Source of the DNA: Tipula vernalis
Taxonomy: Eukaryota > Arthropoda > Insecta > Diptera > Tipulidae
Reading direction: 5' to 3'
DNA length: 64,000 nucleotides
Assembly: GCA_958295665.1 (NCBI GenBank)
Contig: OY282558.1
Coordinates: 69,428,789-69,492,788, forward strand
Positions within the stretch are counted from its first letter, which is position 1. Every line of letters starts with the position of its first letter. Of this stretch, positions 12,801-24,605 are shown piece after piece. The notes beneath the pieces are model-generated. The model searched no databases and had not been told where the DNA came from. It saw only the letters and a program-made list of their open reading frames with translations. Both the position numbers and the translations under genes were made by a program.

Positions 12801-15800
12801 TTTATAAATTTGTTCGGTAATTTTGTGAACTTTTAACGGTAATCGTTGGGTTCATTGTTTTATTTTCAATAAATTTTTGTTTCAAAATTGTTTCGGTAAT
12901 TGTATGGACTTTCTGCGATAGTCAGTTGGTTTCAGTTTTTCGGTAAATTTTATGGATTTTCTGCGGGTATCTGTTGGTTTCAGTTTTTTTTTTTATAAAT
13001 TTTATCGGTAATTTTATGAACTTTTTACGGTAATCTTTGGTTTCATTGTTTTATGTTCTTAATTTTTGTTTCAAATTATTTTTTGTAACTTTATGGACTT
13101 TCAGCGGTAATCCGTTGGTTTCATTTTATTTTTGTTTATAAATTTGTTCGGTAATTTTATGAACTTTTTACGGTAATCTTTGGTTATTCAATTAGTGTTT
13201 CTTTCAAATTTTTTTCGTTAATTTCATGAACTTCCTGTGGTAATCCGTTTGTTTCGGTTTATTTTTGGTTATAAATTTGTTCGGTAATTTTGTGAACTTT
13301 TAACGGTAATCGTTGGGTTCATTGTTATATTTTCAATAAATTTTTGTTTCTAAATTGTTTCGGTAATTTTATGAACTTTCTGCGGTAATCAGTTGGTTTC
13401 AGTTTTTCGGTAATTTTATGAACTTTCTGCGGGTATCCTTTGGTTTCAGTTTATTTTTGTTTATAAATTTGTTCGCCAATTTTATGAAATTTTTCCGGTA
13501 ATCTTTGGTTTCATTGATTTATGTTCTTAATTTTTGTTTCAAATTATTTTTTGTAACTTTATGGACTTTCAGCAGTAATCCGTTGGTTTCAGTTTATTTT
13601 TGTTTATAAATTTGTTCGGTAATTTTATGAACTTTTTACGGTAATCTTTGGTTATTCAATAAGCGTTTCTTTCAAATTTTTTTCGTTAATTTCATGAACT
13701 TCCTGTGGTAATCCGTTGGTTTCAGTTTATTTTTGGTTATAAATTTGTTCGGTAATTTTGTGAACTTTTAACGGTAATCGTTGGGTTCATTGTTTTATTT
13801 TCAATAAAGTTTTGTTTCAAAATTGTTTCAGTTTTTCGGTAAATTTATGGATTTTCTGCGGGTACCCGCGGGTTTCAGTTTATTTTTGTTTATAAATTTT
13901 ATCGGTAATTTTATGAACTGTTTACGGTAATCTTTGGTTATTCAATTAATGTTTCTTTCAAATTTTTTTCGTTAATTTCATGAACCTCCTGTGGTAATCC
14001 GTTGGTTCCAGTTTAATTTTGGTTATAAATTTGTTCGGTAATTTTGTGAACTTTTAACGGTAATCGTTGGGTTCATTGTTTTATTTTCAATAAATTTTTG
14101 AATCAGTTGGTTTCAGTTTTTCGGTAAATTTTATAGATTTACTGCGGGTACCCGTTGGTTTCAGTTTATTTTTGATTATAAATTTTTTCGGTAATTTTAT
14201 GAACTTTTTACGCTAATCTTTGGTTTCATTGTTTTATATTCAATTAATTTTTGTTTCAAAATTGTTTCGGTAATTTTAAGAACTGTCTGCGGTAATCCGT
14301 TGGTTTCAGTTTATTTTTGTTTATAAATTTGTTCGGTAATTTTGTGAACTTTTAACGGTAATCGTTGGGTTCATTGTTTTATTTTCAATAAATTTTTGTT
14401 TCAAAATTGTTTCGGTAATTGTATGGACTTTCTGCGATAGTCAGTTGGTTTCAGTTTTTCGGTCAATTTTATGGATTTTCTGCGGGTATCCGTTGGTTTC
14501 AGTTTCTTTTTTTTATAAATTTTAACGGTAATTTTATGAACTTTTTACGGTAATCTTTGGTTTCATTGTTTTATGTTCTTAATTTTTGTTTCAAATTATT
14601 TTTTGTAACTTTATGGACTTTCAGCGGTAATCCGTTGGTTTCATTTTATTTTTGTTTATAAATTTGTTCGGTAATTTTATGAACTTTTTACGGTAATCTT
14701 TGGTTATTCAATTAGTGTTTCTTTCAAATTTTTTTCGTTAATTTCATGAACTTCCTGTGGTAATCAGTTTGTTTCGGTTTATTTTTGGTTATAAATTTGT
14801 TCGGTAATTTTGTGAACTTTTAACGGTAATCGTTGGGTTCATTGTTATATTTTCAATAAATTTTTGTTTCTAAATTGTTTCGGTAATTTTATGAACTTTC
14901 TGCGGGTATCCTTTTGTTTCAGTTTATTTTTGTTTATAAATTTGTTCGCCAATTTTATGAAATTTTTACGGTAATCTTTGGTTTCATTGTTTTATGTTCT
15001 TAATTTTTGTTTCAAACTATTTTTTGTAACTTTATGGACTTTCAGCAGTAATCCGTTGGTTTCAGTTTATTTTTGTTTATAAATTTGTTCGGTAATTTTA
15101 TGAACTTTTTACGGTAATCTTTGGTTATTCAATAAGTGTTTCTTTCAATTTTTTTCGTTAATTTCATGAACTTCCTGTGGTAATCCGTTGGTTTCAGTTT
15201 ATTTTTGGTTATAAATTTGTTCGGTAATTTTGTGAACTTTTAACGGTAATCGTTGGGTTCATTGTTTTATTTTCAATAAAGTTTTGTTTCAAAATTGTTT
15301 CAGTTTTTCGGTAAATTTATGGACTTTCTGCGGGTACCCGCGGGTTTCAGTTTATTTTTGTTTATAAATTTTATCGGTAATTTTATGAACTTTTTACGGT
15401 AATCTTTGGTTATTCAATTAATGTTTCTTTCAAATTTTTTTCGTTAATTTCATGAACTTCATGTGGTAATCCGTTGGTTCCAGTTTAATTTTGGTTATAA
15501 ATTTGTTCGGTAATTTTGTGAACTTTTAACGGTAATCGTTGGGTTCATTGTTTTATTTTCAATAAATTTTTGTTTCAAAATTGTTTCGGTAATTTTATGG
15601 ACTTTCTGCGATAATCAGTTGGTTTCAGTTTTTCGGTAAATTTTATAGATTTACTGCGGGTACCCGTTGGTTTCAGTTTATTTTTGTTTAAAAATTGTTT
15701 CGGTAATTTTATGGACTTTCAGCGGTTATCCATTGGTTTCAGTTTATTTTTGTTTATAAATTTTATCGGTAATTTTATGAACTTTTTACGGTAAATTCAA

Positions 15801-16005
15801 TTAATATTTCTTTCAAATTTTTTTTGTTGGTTTCAGTTTATTTTTGTTTATAAATTTGTTTGGTAATTTTGTGAACTTTCAACGGTAATCATTGGGTTCA
15901 TTGTTTTATTTTCAATTAATTTTTGTTTCAAAATTGTTTCGATAGTTTTATGGATTTTCTGCGGTAATCCGCAGGTTTCAGTTTATTTTTAGTTATAAAT
16001 TTTTC
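6893..16005. repeat. 9.1-kb tandem satellite with higher-order structure
   Basis: The basic unit is a dimer of about 146 bp: a ~66-bp half beginning GGTTTCAGTTTATTTTTG and an ~80-bp half beginning GGTTCATTGTTTTATTTTC. Each dimer has about four CGGTAAT(C) motifs. The plus strand is strongly T-rich and C-poor throughout. Marker variants show higher-order blocks: 'cacgttgggttc' at 7851 and 10064 (2213 bp apart), 'cagcggcaatcc' at 8341, 10555 and 12491 (2214 and 1936 bp), 'gggtacccgcggg' at about 11457, 13861 and 15334 (2404 and 1473 bp). Blocks are nearly identical to each other, whereas neighbouring dimers differ, so whole blocks were amplified recently. No ORFs of note. Edges are gradual: left near 6893, right near 16005. 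Confidence 0.95.
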
Positions 16006-17649
16006 ATAACTACTTTTAATAATGACAATAATGAAGAGTGACTTCGTAAACAATTATTATCTGTCTATTATTATCTGGAAGAACCTAACATTTCAATATC
16101 TCGCCAGACCAGCTATGTGAAAGGATACCCAGCTAGCAGCGAAGTAACTCTTTTTACTATACAAAGTTCTGCCAAGTGATACGAAAATTTTAGTATGTGC
16201 CTTAATAACCAAATTATATTCTCGATTAAGGCAAATATTTACAATGCATTAAAAAAATAATTGTCTTTCAATATCTAAAAGCTTTCCCCGAGCAATACAA
16301 ATATTCCAATTTATAGTAAAGAAACATAAATTATCTAAGTTTTTTTTTTTGACCGTCTTCTTGGTTTTACGAAACATTATCGTATCATCGCAAAACATTC
16401 AACCGAATCCACTTAATATTCATTTAATTATATTTTTCGGCAAAAAATCTCTCCAAAATACAAAAAAAAAAGTGATCCCATTATAAAACGAGTCCAAACT
16501 CAAGTTATTGTGGGGAGCAAATAAAAAATGTCATTTTCCATTTAAAAACATACAATAATTATTTATTTATTTATATTTTATTTTCCTAAAATATTTTTCC
16601 ACAGATTTTCCTTAAGTTACAAAAATTAACATGATTTCATTTTTATCGATTGTTTCGGTCGATTTGCTTGTGATTTTTTTATTTTGTATCTTTTTTTTGT
16701 TATAGAAAAACCAAATCAGCAAAAAATATTTTCTCGAGACATAATGTCCCCAAAATGAAAAAATAAAAAACAAAAAAAAAAAAAAAGCTCCGAACCACAA
16801 AATCAAAAAACTGATATAATTTCTATCTCATTAAAAATCAATTTCCACAAATTTGAACTGTGTACATATTGTGTATGCGTCTATAGTTTTGTAAAGTGCT
16901 TTTATACTTTATGAATATTATCGCGGGTGAAATTTATTTCATGATGGCGATGACGTTTAATAAAAATAAAAATAATTGTTTAATGTAGTGTTATATATTC
17001 GACAAGAATGTTAAGGCACAGCATTATTTTTAAATTTCACCTCAAGTTTATAAAACATTGTAATACAGTCGTGTATACATACTACATACATACTTATTAT
17101 ATAATAAAAGCTAACTTTCATCAAAAAAAAAAAAAAAGCTGTCCGCACTAGAACGTACGTTTACATGTTTTGTATATTAGAAAATTGTTCTTGCTTTATG
17201 TTTAATTAAGGTTTAATTAGAAAGATTCTCGTAAAATATGTATGCACAAAACATAATGAATTCAAACGAATAATTTGTTTCGTAAAGCTTTTTCTGTGTA
17301 TCCGGGATTTTTTCCCGGAATTGTAATAAATTATGGAAGTCTTTTTTGATGTTGTTGTTGTATTAAAATTATTTTTACTACAAAATATTTTTATGAATTA
17401 TGTATTGTAGTTACTTACAAAACTATAGAGCTAGAGATATTATTATTCTTGTTTATAAGCTTTTTTGTATACAGTGAATAAACTTATATAAACATAAAAG
17501 GCATCCCAAAAAGCTTTTAGGGATGGTAAACATTTTACTTATTTTACCTTTGGTTTTCAAATGTAAAAGGACTTTTATTTGTTGATGTGCATTATTTCGA
17601 CCTTGTTAATGGTAAATCCCTTATGTTTAGGTTTGATAAAATAGTCAAA
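16006..17649. other. AT-rich stretch, no supported gene
   Basis: Stops are frequent in all frames. A minus-strand open frame at 16612-16806 is a low-complexity F/I/K-rich string over poly-A/T tracts and is not credible as a gene. No repeat unit or transposon end is visible. Confidence 0.5.
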
Positions 17650-19900
17650 CTCCCCGATAAGTCTCAGGATTATTTTTGAAAGTTTACAGATAAATTAGTT
17701 AGATGGCTTCTCTAAGGAGAGGGTGGTAAATTCCACTCAACTTTTTCAGCTGAAAGTCTGAACGACACTAAATTCATTCTTCAAGTAATTTACCGTTTAA
17801 AAGAGAATCTGTTACCTCACCCTTCAACTTGGTACTCACTGTCGGTTACCCGTCACTGGGTTTTGAAAATAGGTCGAATTAATCTGTGAACCGTTATCGG
17901 AAATTAAAATGTTTGAGGTTTCGTATATCAGAAATACTTGCTGTTCTAATAATAGCATTGTTAGCTAAGTATCGGCGCGAGGACCTCGATTCCCAACCTA
18001 AGGTCGAACCAAAAGTCCTAAATAATCTACAGCGATATTATGCCATAGCGTTTTAGCAACTTTAGCTGCTCAGGATAACGCCCGAATCAGAAAACGATAT
18101 ACTATTATTTCGTCGTACCACGTGTCCTTATTAGTTATCTTTAGGAGGTCGACATTAAATTTTCCCTTTCGATGATTTAATGTAAATTTATATTAACGAA
18201 TTCTTAATGCTCATCGACCTAAACAACCTAAAGCAATGAATCATAATCAGTGATGACCGCAAAATGATTTCCTTCAATTCAAAGGCGAAACGTATCGATT
18301 GCTAAAATAACTCCAAGACAATCTTTTCTGTAGTGTGGTACCTTGAGTAAGGACATCTCCAACTCCAACTCTGAAAGATCAGTTTGGATAATAAATTTTT
18401 TAGCGAATTCGGGATTGACGAGAATTGGTGGAGAAACTAAAAGTTTTTTTTATAAAAAAGAAAAATTCTTTATTATTATTTTTAATAATATTTTTTTATT
18501 ATTTTAATATTTTTAGCTTCCTTATAGTAACAATCTGTTTTATTTTTAAAAAAATCGATTTCGGATGCTTTCGCCTACCTTTCTCAATTTTCAATTTAAT
18601 ATTCTATTAATATTAAATTAAAAATTGAGAAAGGAAGGCGAAAGCATGCGAAATCGATTTTTTTTTAAATAAAACAGATTGTTACTATAAGGAAGCTAAA
18701 AATATTAAAATAATAAAAAATAATATTGAAAATTATAATAAAGAATTTTTCTTTTTTATAAAAAATTTTACAAATTAACAATTTTACAACACAAAACAGT
18801 GAAAAAATGGAAATCCATTCATACAATAAACTAAAAGTGTTTTTCAGTTTCATCTCCGTCGACATAATTATATCGTGCAAATCGATCAATTGATGTTCGA
18901 GATCAATCCAAAAAGCGTCAGGTTAAACTTCAGGTCTAGTCAGGTTTAGTTTTCTGGAATCAAACTAAATACTTAATTTTCCATTTGGTTTCGAAACTGT
19001 TGCTCTTATGAATCACCCCCAATGCAACATTTAATCTATTTTTTTTTACATCCTTTCCTGAATAAAGGATGACATGGGTCAGTCAATGTTTACTAATCAA
19101 CTTCTGCTTCAGAAAGCTTATATGAAACTTCAGAAATTTGTATGGCTATTAGATCTTTACTTACGCATAGTAATAAATGTTCATTATAGAGGGAATAATC
19201 AACGTAGGTACAGTACATAAGTTCTCCAGGTACATTAACATAGCATTGAATAGCGTGATTTGCACCATCAGCTCTTGGCACATAAGAATTTATTGGATAA
19301 ACCGCTAAATTTAATGGTTTTATAATGCTGAATTATTACGAAAAATCGTGCACCCTGCCCAAGAATCAAGTAGGCCTTGATTTTCTACGTCTAAAACAGA
19401 CACTTCAATTGTAGGTATTCCACCGTTGGAATAATCAATGAGACAATTGAACACTTTATCAAAGTAAGAGGAATAAGATGAATTTGGTTTATTTAGAGTC
19501 GACGTTTTACAGTATTTAGAAGGAATCCGATTTTTAACTTCTACGGGCCACATTTAGGACAATTTCGTTACGTAAAACCAGTAGTTGCCACACTTGTAGC
19601 AAAACAGCTTGCTTTTATCTAGCAGTCATTTATAAACCACATATTCCACTTGCTTACAATTTTAACAAGTAGTACTTTTATTCATTGGCTTTTCAACTGT
19701 CGAAATTTCTGAAGAACTTTCTGCTGGTAGCCTGTTCTTCGGTTGCTCCACTCCAACAATATGCAATCCGTTTGTGTAAAGATTTGCATGCCGATCGATT
19801 TAGTGCTTCTTTCAAAAAGAAAGAGTTTGGGCTCCAGGAAATTTTGAAATAGTAATTCGAAATCATTAAGTGCCCATACCTTGGGCATCACCTCTAAATA
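17650..19900 (-). pseudogene. very old Ty3/gypsy relic
   Basis: Read on the minus strand, scraps of a gypsy polyprotein appear in the expected order. About 19,600 has a zinc-knuckle-like CYKCGNYW. About 19,350-19,376 has a protease-like LLDSWAGC, where the catalytic Asp is kept but the following Gly is Trp. 18,190-18,420 is RNase H-like (FAVITDYDSLL at about 18,230-18,264). 17,820-18,060 is integrase-like (AVDYLGLL near 18,011-18,036 and ISDNGSQ near 17,890). Many stops and shifts interrupt it, and the RT part is missing. The short open frames at 19,093-19,281, 19,320-19,553 and 19,682-19,891 belong to it. The hairpin at 18,440-18,771 sits where RT would be. The call depends on motif order rather than continuous similarity. 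Confidence 0.6.
18440..18771. repeat. long near-perfect hairpin (163-bp arms, 5-nt loop)
   Basis: The left arm 18,440-18,603 and right arm 18,609-18,771 are reverse complements with few mismatches, separated only by 'ctatt'. The inner 100 bp, around the 'gctttcgcc' and 'cagattgttactataagg' segments, pairs almost perfectly; the outer ends are AT-rich with small indels. It could be a foldback or MITE-type element inserted in the surrounding gypsy relic. If transcribed, it would form one long double-stranded RNA. I could not settle target duplications in the AT-rich flanks. Confidence 0.9.
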
Positions 19901-20434
19901 AAAGTGTCCATTTGTGGATTGGACACCCCTTGGACTAAAATTTAGATTCTCTACTACGTATTCCAGAGCAACGACCTTGTGTTGTGAGGCGTTGGGTTAG
20001 AAATTTAAGATTTTCAGAATTTTAAAAAGTCGTCTAACTCAGTCCGTTGTTTTCGTAAGCTGTGGAGCTAGTTTTTCGAAATTTGGGGCACTGCAAATCT
20101 AATTTTGCTATTTGCGTAGCTTCGAAATATTTTTCTAAAGTTACCAGACATATGAATGATTTCTTTTCTAAATTGTTGCCAACAGGTGGCAAAAAGATCT
20201 CCCTGATTTTTGGAAGCAGCAAAATTTGGGGGGGGGGGGGGAATATTTTCTTCAAAATCGCACTTGTTCTAAAAAACTTTTCATGTTAATATTTAAATTT
20301 GAAGAATTACATTCTAAAATATCTTGATGTTTGCTGCAACAACAGAATTGGAAGCGAATCAAATTTCAATATCCATTCCAGAAACTCCAATTTTGGTTCA
20401 GAATCTTTTGTGGACGCCTTTATTTGCTTGTAAC
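19901..20434. other. unassigned spacer with a 14-G run
   Basis: This is the short stretch between the gypsy relic and the LINE. It contains an uninterrupted run of 14 G at 20,228-20,241, unusual in such AT-rich DNA and a likely site of sequencing or length error. Open frames on both strands (20,034-20,255 and 20,062-20,289) overlap each other across the G run and resemble nothing. Confidence 0.5.
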
Positions 20435-22898
20435 TTATTTTGTTTCGTCACAATAAAATAAACACATGGCCAGGTTTCTTATCAGCCTTGCAGTCCACCT
20501 TCCATGGTCCTCTGTTTGCCACCTCTCTTGCCAGCACAGCATGGTATAATCTCTGGCCACACTTCTTGCTTCTTCACTGTCAAGGTCGTCCTTGATATCG
20601 TAGATCTTTTTCCTTTCTTCAGCCATTAGGTCGATAGGGATAACACCAGCAATGACCGTAACAGCCGGTTCCGATACCGTTCTGTAGGAACTACAGATTC
20701 TGAGTGCCCCACTACGCTGTACAGTGGCCATTACTTTCCTATATTTATCCGTCTTTAGTGTGTCCGCCCATATTTCACTCCCGTATAAAAGTATAGAATT
20801 TATGACCAACATCAGTAGTTTCCGTTTCGCTGCGGTTGGACCTCCGACATTCGTCATCAGCCTACTCAGAGCAAAAGAGATTTTGTTTGCTTTCTCTGCA
20901 GAATGTCTGATTTGTTCTCCAAAATTTACTTTTGGGTCCAGGTAGACCCCCAGGTACTTAATTGCTGTGTTAGACCGTAACTGCTGGTTTTCCACCTCGA
21001 ACAGTACATCGGTCGCCATGTGTCGCCTCGTAAGCAGCACAAGCTCTGTTTTCTCCGTTGCTAGGGCTAAACCACGGCTGCTTAACCACGAGTTTGCTCT
21101 GCGCATAACCTGGTTAAGCTTACGCTGTACATCCTCTATCTTTCGAGCGATCATTACTGCCGCTATATCATCTGCATACCCCACCATGAAGGTGTCATCT
21201 GGCATTTCCATACGCAATATGCCGTCGTAAGATGCGATCCACAAATCGGGACCCAGAATGGAGCAGCACCTCCCGTGATCTCTTTGCTACATTTCCCCTC
21301 CATGGTCTCAAACATAAGCCTTCTATCTTGAAGGTAGCTATGCATTATTCGCAGAAGGTAGTCTAGCATATGAAAATGGCTTGTTAACGCCGACAACATG
21401 TCCACTTCCTTTACAGCGCCAATAATTGACCGACCCTTCCTGAAGCCATACTGTTTATCAGAGAGATCTCCTGCAGCTTGAATTGCTGCTAAGATCCGCG
21501 ACATAAGTAAGCGTTCCAATAATTTTCCTGCTGTATCAAGCATGCACAAGGGTCTATATGCTGATGGGGAGTTCGGGTTGCCTTTCCTTTTGCTAATGAG
21601 CACCAACCGCTGGCTTTTCCTGGCCTTAGGGAAAACCCCTTCCTCAAGAAAGTGGTTATATATGTTTAAAAGTATCTGAGGTTCTGATCGAGCGATTACC
21701 TTCGGTACTTCCATGGGGACCTCGTCTGGGCCCAGCGCTTTCTTATTGCGGAGAGAGGCGGCGGCTTTCTGAATCTCTTCCACCGTGAACGCTGGTATTT
21801 CCTCTGGTTTATCAGGCAATGTGGCCGATCGTCGTTTGTGTGACTCGGGAAAAGGGAGTTTATAATATGCCACATTTGTGGTGTCTCCATTACAAGGCTG
21901 GGCGCCTGAGATCCAAGCTTGGCCATCACAATTTTGTAACCCAAGCCCCAGGGGTCCTTGTCCACGTCCCGTTTCAGGCTCTCCCATTTCAGGCGCTTAC
22001 TTCTATTTATTTCGAATTTAAGCGCTCATGTTCCTGTTCGGCCGCGAATCGGTCTCTTCTTCTTCCTCTATTCCTCTAGTGACTAGGCGTTTAAGACGTA
22101 AGCAGTGCTTCCTGAGATTCGCTATATCGTCAGACCACCAATAACCCGCGGTCTTTTTCTCTCTTGTGCCTCGTCTTTTTGGCATAGACGCATCACACGC
22201 TTGATTTATTAGCTTCATGGTGGTCCTCGCAATTTTTTCGGGAGATCCGTTTTTTCGTAATATTGCTATTTTTCCGGCTTCGATGGTTGCCAAGAGATTT
22301 TCTTCGCACAGTTTTGACACGCTACCAGTGTAATCCTCTATTACCCTCCATCCCGTGACGTTTTGTGACATCATTTCAGATACCAGAGTGATATCGGGAA
22401 TCGTTTCAGCATAGCCCGGCCTTCTGAACGTCGATACGCCACCTTCGTTCATCACTGTGTGTCCTACCCTAGCCGCCATATCCAGAATACACCGTCCTCT
22501 TGGGTTCGTAGTGTTCATACCCCAGTCCAATGCTCTTGCATTGAAGTCTCCGGCTATAACGAGCGCACCATTCAGTTCACGTGCTTTATCCTCTAATACA
22601 TCAATTTTAGCTCGGAAATCGTCCATCGGATTGTTTGGGGTAAAATAGCAACTCACGTATATTACAGATTGGATTTTAACCCACACGAAACCATCCTCGG
22701 CTCCATGATCGTCGACTGTAATCGGGTACGGGGTCCAGACGGCAGCTGGACCAAGGTTATCAGAGTACCATTCGGGTTCCGCTCTATTACGATATTGTCA
22801 CTAACAATCAGCAGGTCTGCGCCTATGTCTAGCCTCAGTTGATCCAGCAAGGCATCCGCTGTCTTACTTCTATAAAGGTTACCCTGAAGAACCTTCAC
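20435..22898 (-). pseudogene. R1-clade ORF2: endonuclease and reverse transcriptase, broken
   Basis: In active elements this protein nicks the target DNA and reverse-transcribes the element RNA there. The N-terminus reads KVLQGNLYRSKTADALLDQL, then an endonuclease core with AGDFNARALDWG (about 22,510-22,550) and IPDITLVSE (about 22,380-22,400). Just after EDYTGS, near 22,330, the sequence jumps to a downstream segment, so the expected catalytic SDH is gone. The RT has NKKALGPDEVP, a YGFRKGRS segment and the motif C YADD box (about 21,170), but a second deletion near 21,400 removed motif A with its catalytic Asp. A frameshift near 21,250 joins the two RT parts. The C-terminus stops early after GRWTARLIRNL. 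The start codon at 22,898 is GTG, probably a decayed ATG overlapping the ORF1 stop. Confidence 0.85.
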
Positions 22899-24322
22899 TT
22901 AAAGCTTCTGTTTCTTGCTTTATCAAGGGCCTGCCTAAAGATTTTGCAAGCCCATGACCCGGGTACGTGTTTTAGTTGTTCGGGACCAATTGGATGCTCG
23001 GCGCAGAGAAAACACTTTGGGTCTGACTGCCAGTCTTTCTTGATATGGCCTTTCTCCCCACATTGGATACATATGTCTGCTCTTTCCTGTTGGGTTCTTT
23101 GCAGGTCGCCTGGTGATGACCAAAGCCAAAGCAAGCATAACACTTTATAATTACAGTTTTGCGCATTATCCTGCAGTATAGGCATCCTATTTTTATACGG
23201 CCTATCTTAATAAGCTCATGTGCTTCTCGTGTATTGATCTCCACGAAGGCCTTCAGCTCCCCAGAGAAATCTTTAAGATCTCTCTGGATGACTGCCTTCA
23301 CTTCATCTTTAGTGGACAAACTGGTAGGCTACGCACTGTTGCCGTCTCTCCCAGGGCACCTCTCAAGGCCTCGCAGAACGTTCCCTTATTTCCCGTATTT
23401 GCGCCAAATTCCAAGAGGACATCGCCCATCCTGGTACGGCGTACAGATTTGATTTCTGTATCCGAAGCTGCGGGTTAACCTTATCCCTTATCGCACCCAG
23501 CACTTGTGCATAAGTTTGATCCTTTCCGGTTTTATTCAGTAGGGCCTCCGGTTTTATTTTGGGTTTCCGCGGTCTATATCTTCGTCTTTTCTTTTTGGCT
23601 GGTGTTTTCCTTGACCGGACTACAGTCCACGGTTCTGCCCCTCCCCTTTTTCTTTCCTGTTTTCGCTGTCCGGACCAACCCCTTCTGGGTTTCCTTTATT
23701 CTCTTGCTTAGTTTTCTTCTCTTCCCGTTTGTTTTTCGGGCTAGAGGATGCTAGCCTTTTGTTAATGTTCACGGTAGAAGGGGCTACATCGGTATCCACC
23801 GATGTCAGGGACTCCGTCTGGCTGTCCCTTCGATAGTCCCTCCAACGTTTCCTTTTAAGCATAGAAAGTATGTCTATGGCTTCTTCTAGCTTACATAGAC
23901 CGTTTTTGGCCTCCATGCTAATATTCCTCTGTTTATGCGTTGCCCGTTTCATTGCTGAAATGGCGTCTTTACAAACCTGCAGCTGTTGATCTTCATCTTT
24001 CAGCAGCATAATCCGTTTGTAGTGCTGCGTTTTCTTCCGCTGTTGGTACTTTTAAGTGTCCAGCATCCCTTGGTACAGCACTCTGCTGTGATAGAGGAGG
24101 CGGTGACCTTTGCACGGTACTGCTTCTTCGAAAGATGCTTGGTCCATCAAACAATGTCCGATTATCGTCAAAACTGGATATGTGTTTGCTTTCTTCTACT
24201 GGTAGGTTAGTGCCGCTTCCATCCGCCTGGGGTTTGGGAGCCGCAACGGCTTTTCCGCTATTTTGTAACGCTTGAGGAGCGCCACCATCCTTATTTGTTG
24301 ATATATTTTGTTTTGTATCCAT
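22895..24322 (-). pseudogene. R1-clade ORF1: nucleic-acid-binding Gag-like protein, broken
   Basis: ORF1 proteins of this clade bind element RNA and form the RNP that carries ORF2. The first ATG of the frame is at 24,322 (MDTKQNISTNKDGG); a polar, Ser/Gln-rich N-terminus follows, then a Lys/Arg-rich segment with short coiled-coil character at about 23,830-24,000. The C-terminal part has zinc knuckles of the R1 type: CYACFGFGHHQATC near 23,130, then CIQCGEKGHIKKD and a further C-rich segment near 22,990-23,060. At least three frameshifts separate the readable pieces (about 24,000, 23,500 and 23,060). The stop overlaps the ORF2 start (AAGTGAAGG), the usual arrangement for coupled translation. 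Confidence 0.8.
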
Positions 24323-24605
24323 TTTTATTCCCACGAGTTGCACGAGAAATAACGGTCACCTATGATAGAGCTCTGCATTATCATAGGAAGGCTACGGGTT
24401 TAAAACCAAATGGCGCCTAGTTTGGAGTTCGCATATTAGCGACTAAGCTTCCCCTTAGCCATGCAGCTTTCGGCATATACAGTGCCATCTTAGCTTGGGT
24501 GAGCTAGTTTTTGGTCCGCCCCAGGTATTTGATTTCCCCGGCACCTGCCATATCTGGCGGGCTTAGCGCCCGATGGGGAAACTAGCATAACCCCACACTG
24601 GATCC

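Larger units (their letters stand above)
20435..24605 (-). mobile_element. R1-clade non-LTR retrotransposon, broken
   Basis: This is a GC-richer block than its surroundings, with ORF1 and ORF2 in the LINE order on the minus strand and about 280 bp of GC-rich 5' UTR at 24,323-24,605. ORF1 carries CCHC knuckles; ORF2 carries an apurinic-like endonuclease and a reverse transcriptase of the R1 group. The composition change near 24,605 marks the 5' end. At the other side ORF2 is cut short in its C-terminal region and no poly-A or 3' UTR is seen, so the 3' end is probably lost. Several frameshifts and at least two internal deletions make it inactive. Confidence 0.85.

Noticed and set aside
6893..16005. 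Regular repeats with spacers, superficially CRISPR-like
   Set aside because: Units are contiguous and the 'spacers' are themselves repeats; the setting is eukaryotic and no cas genes occur.
20967..21230. Plus-strand open frames across the LINE
   Set aside because: They are antisense shadows of the R1-clade reverse transcriptase.
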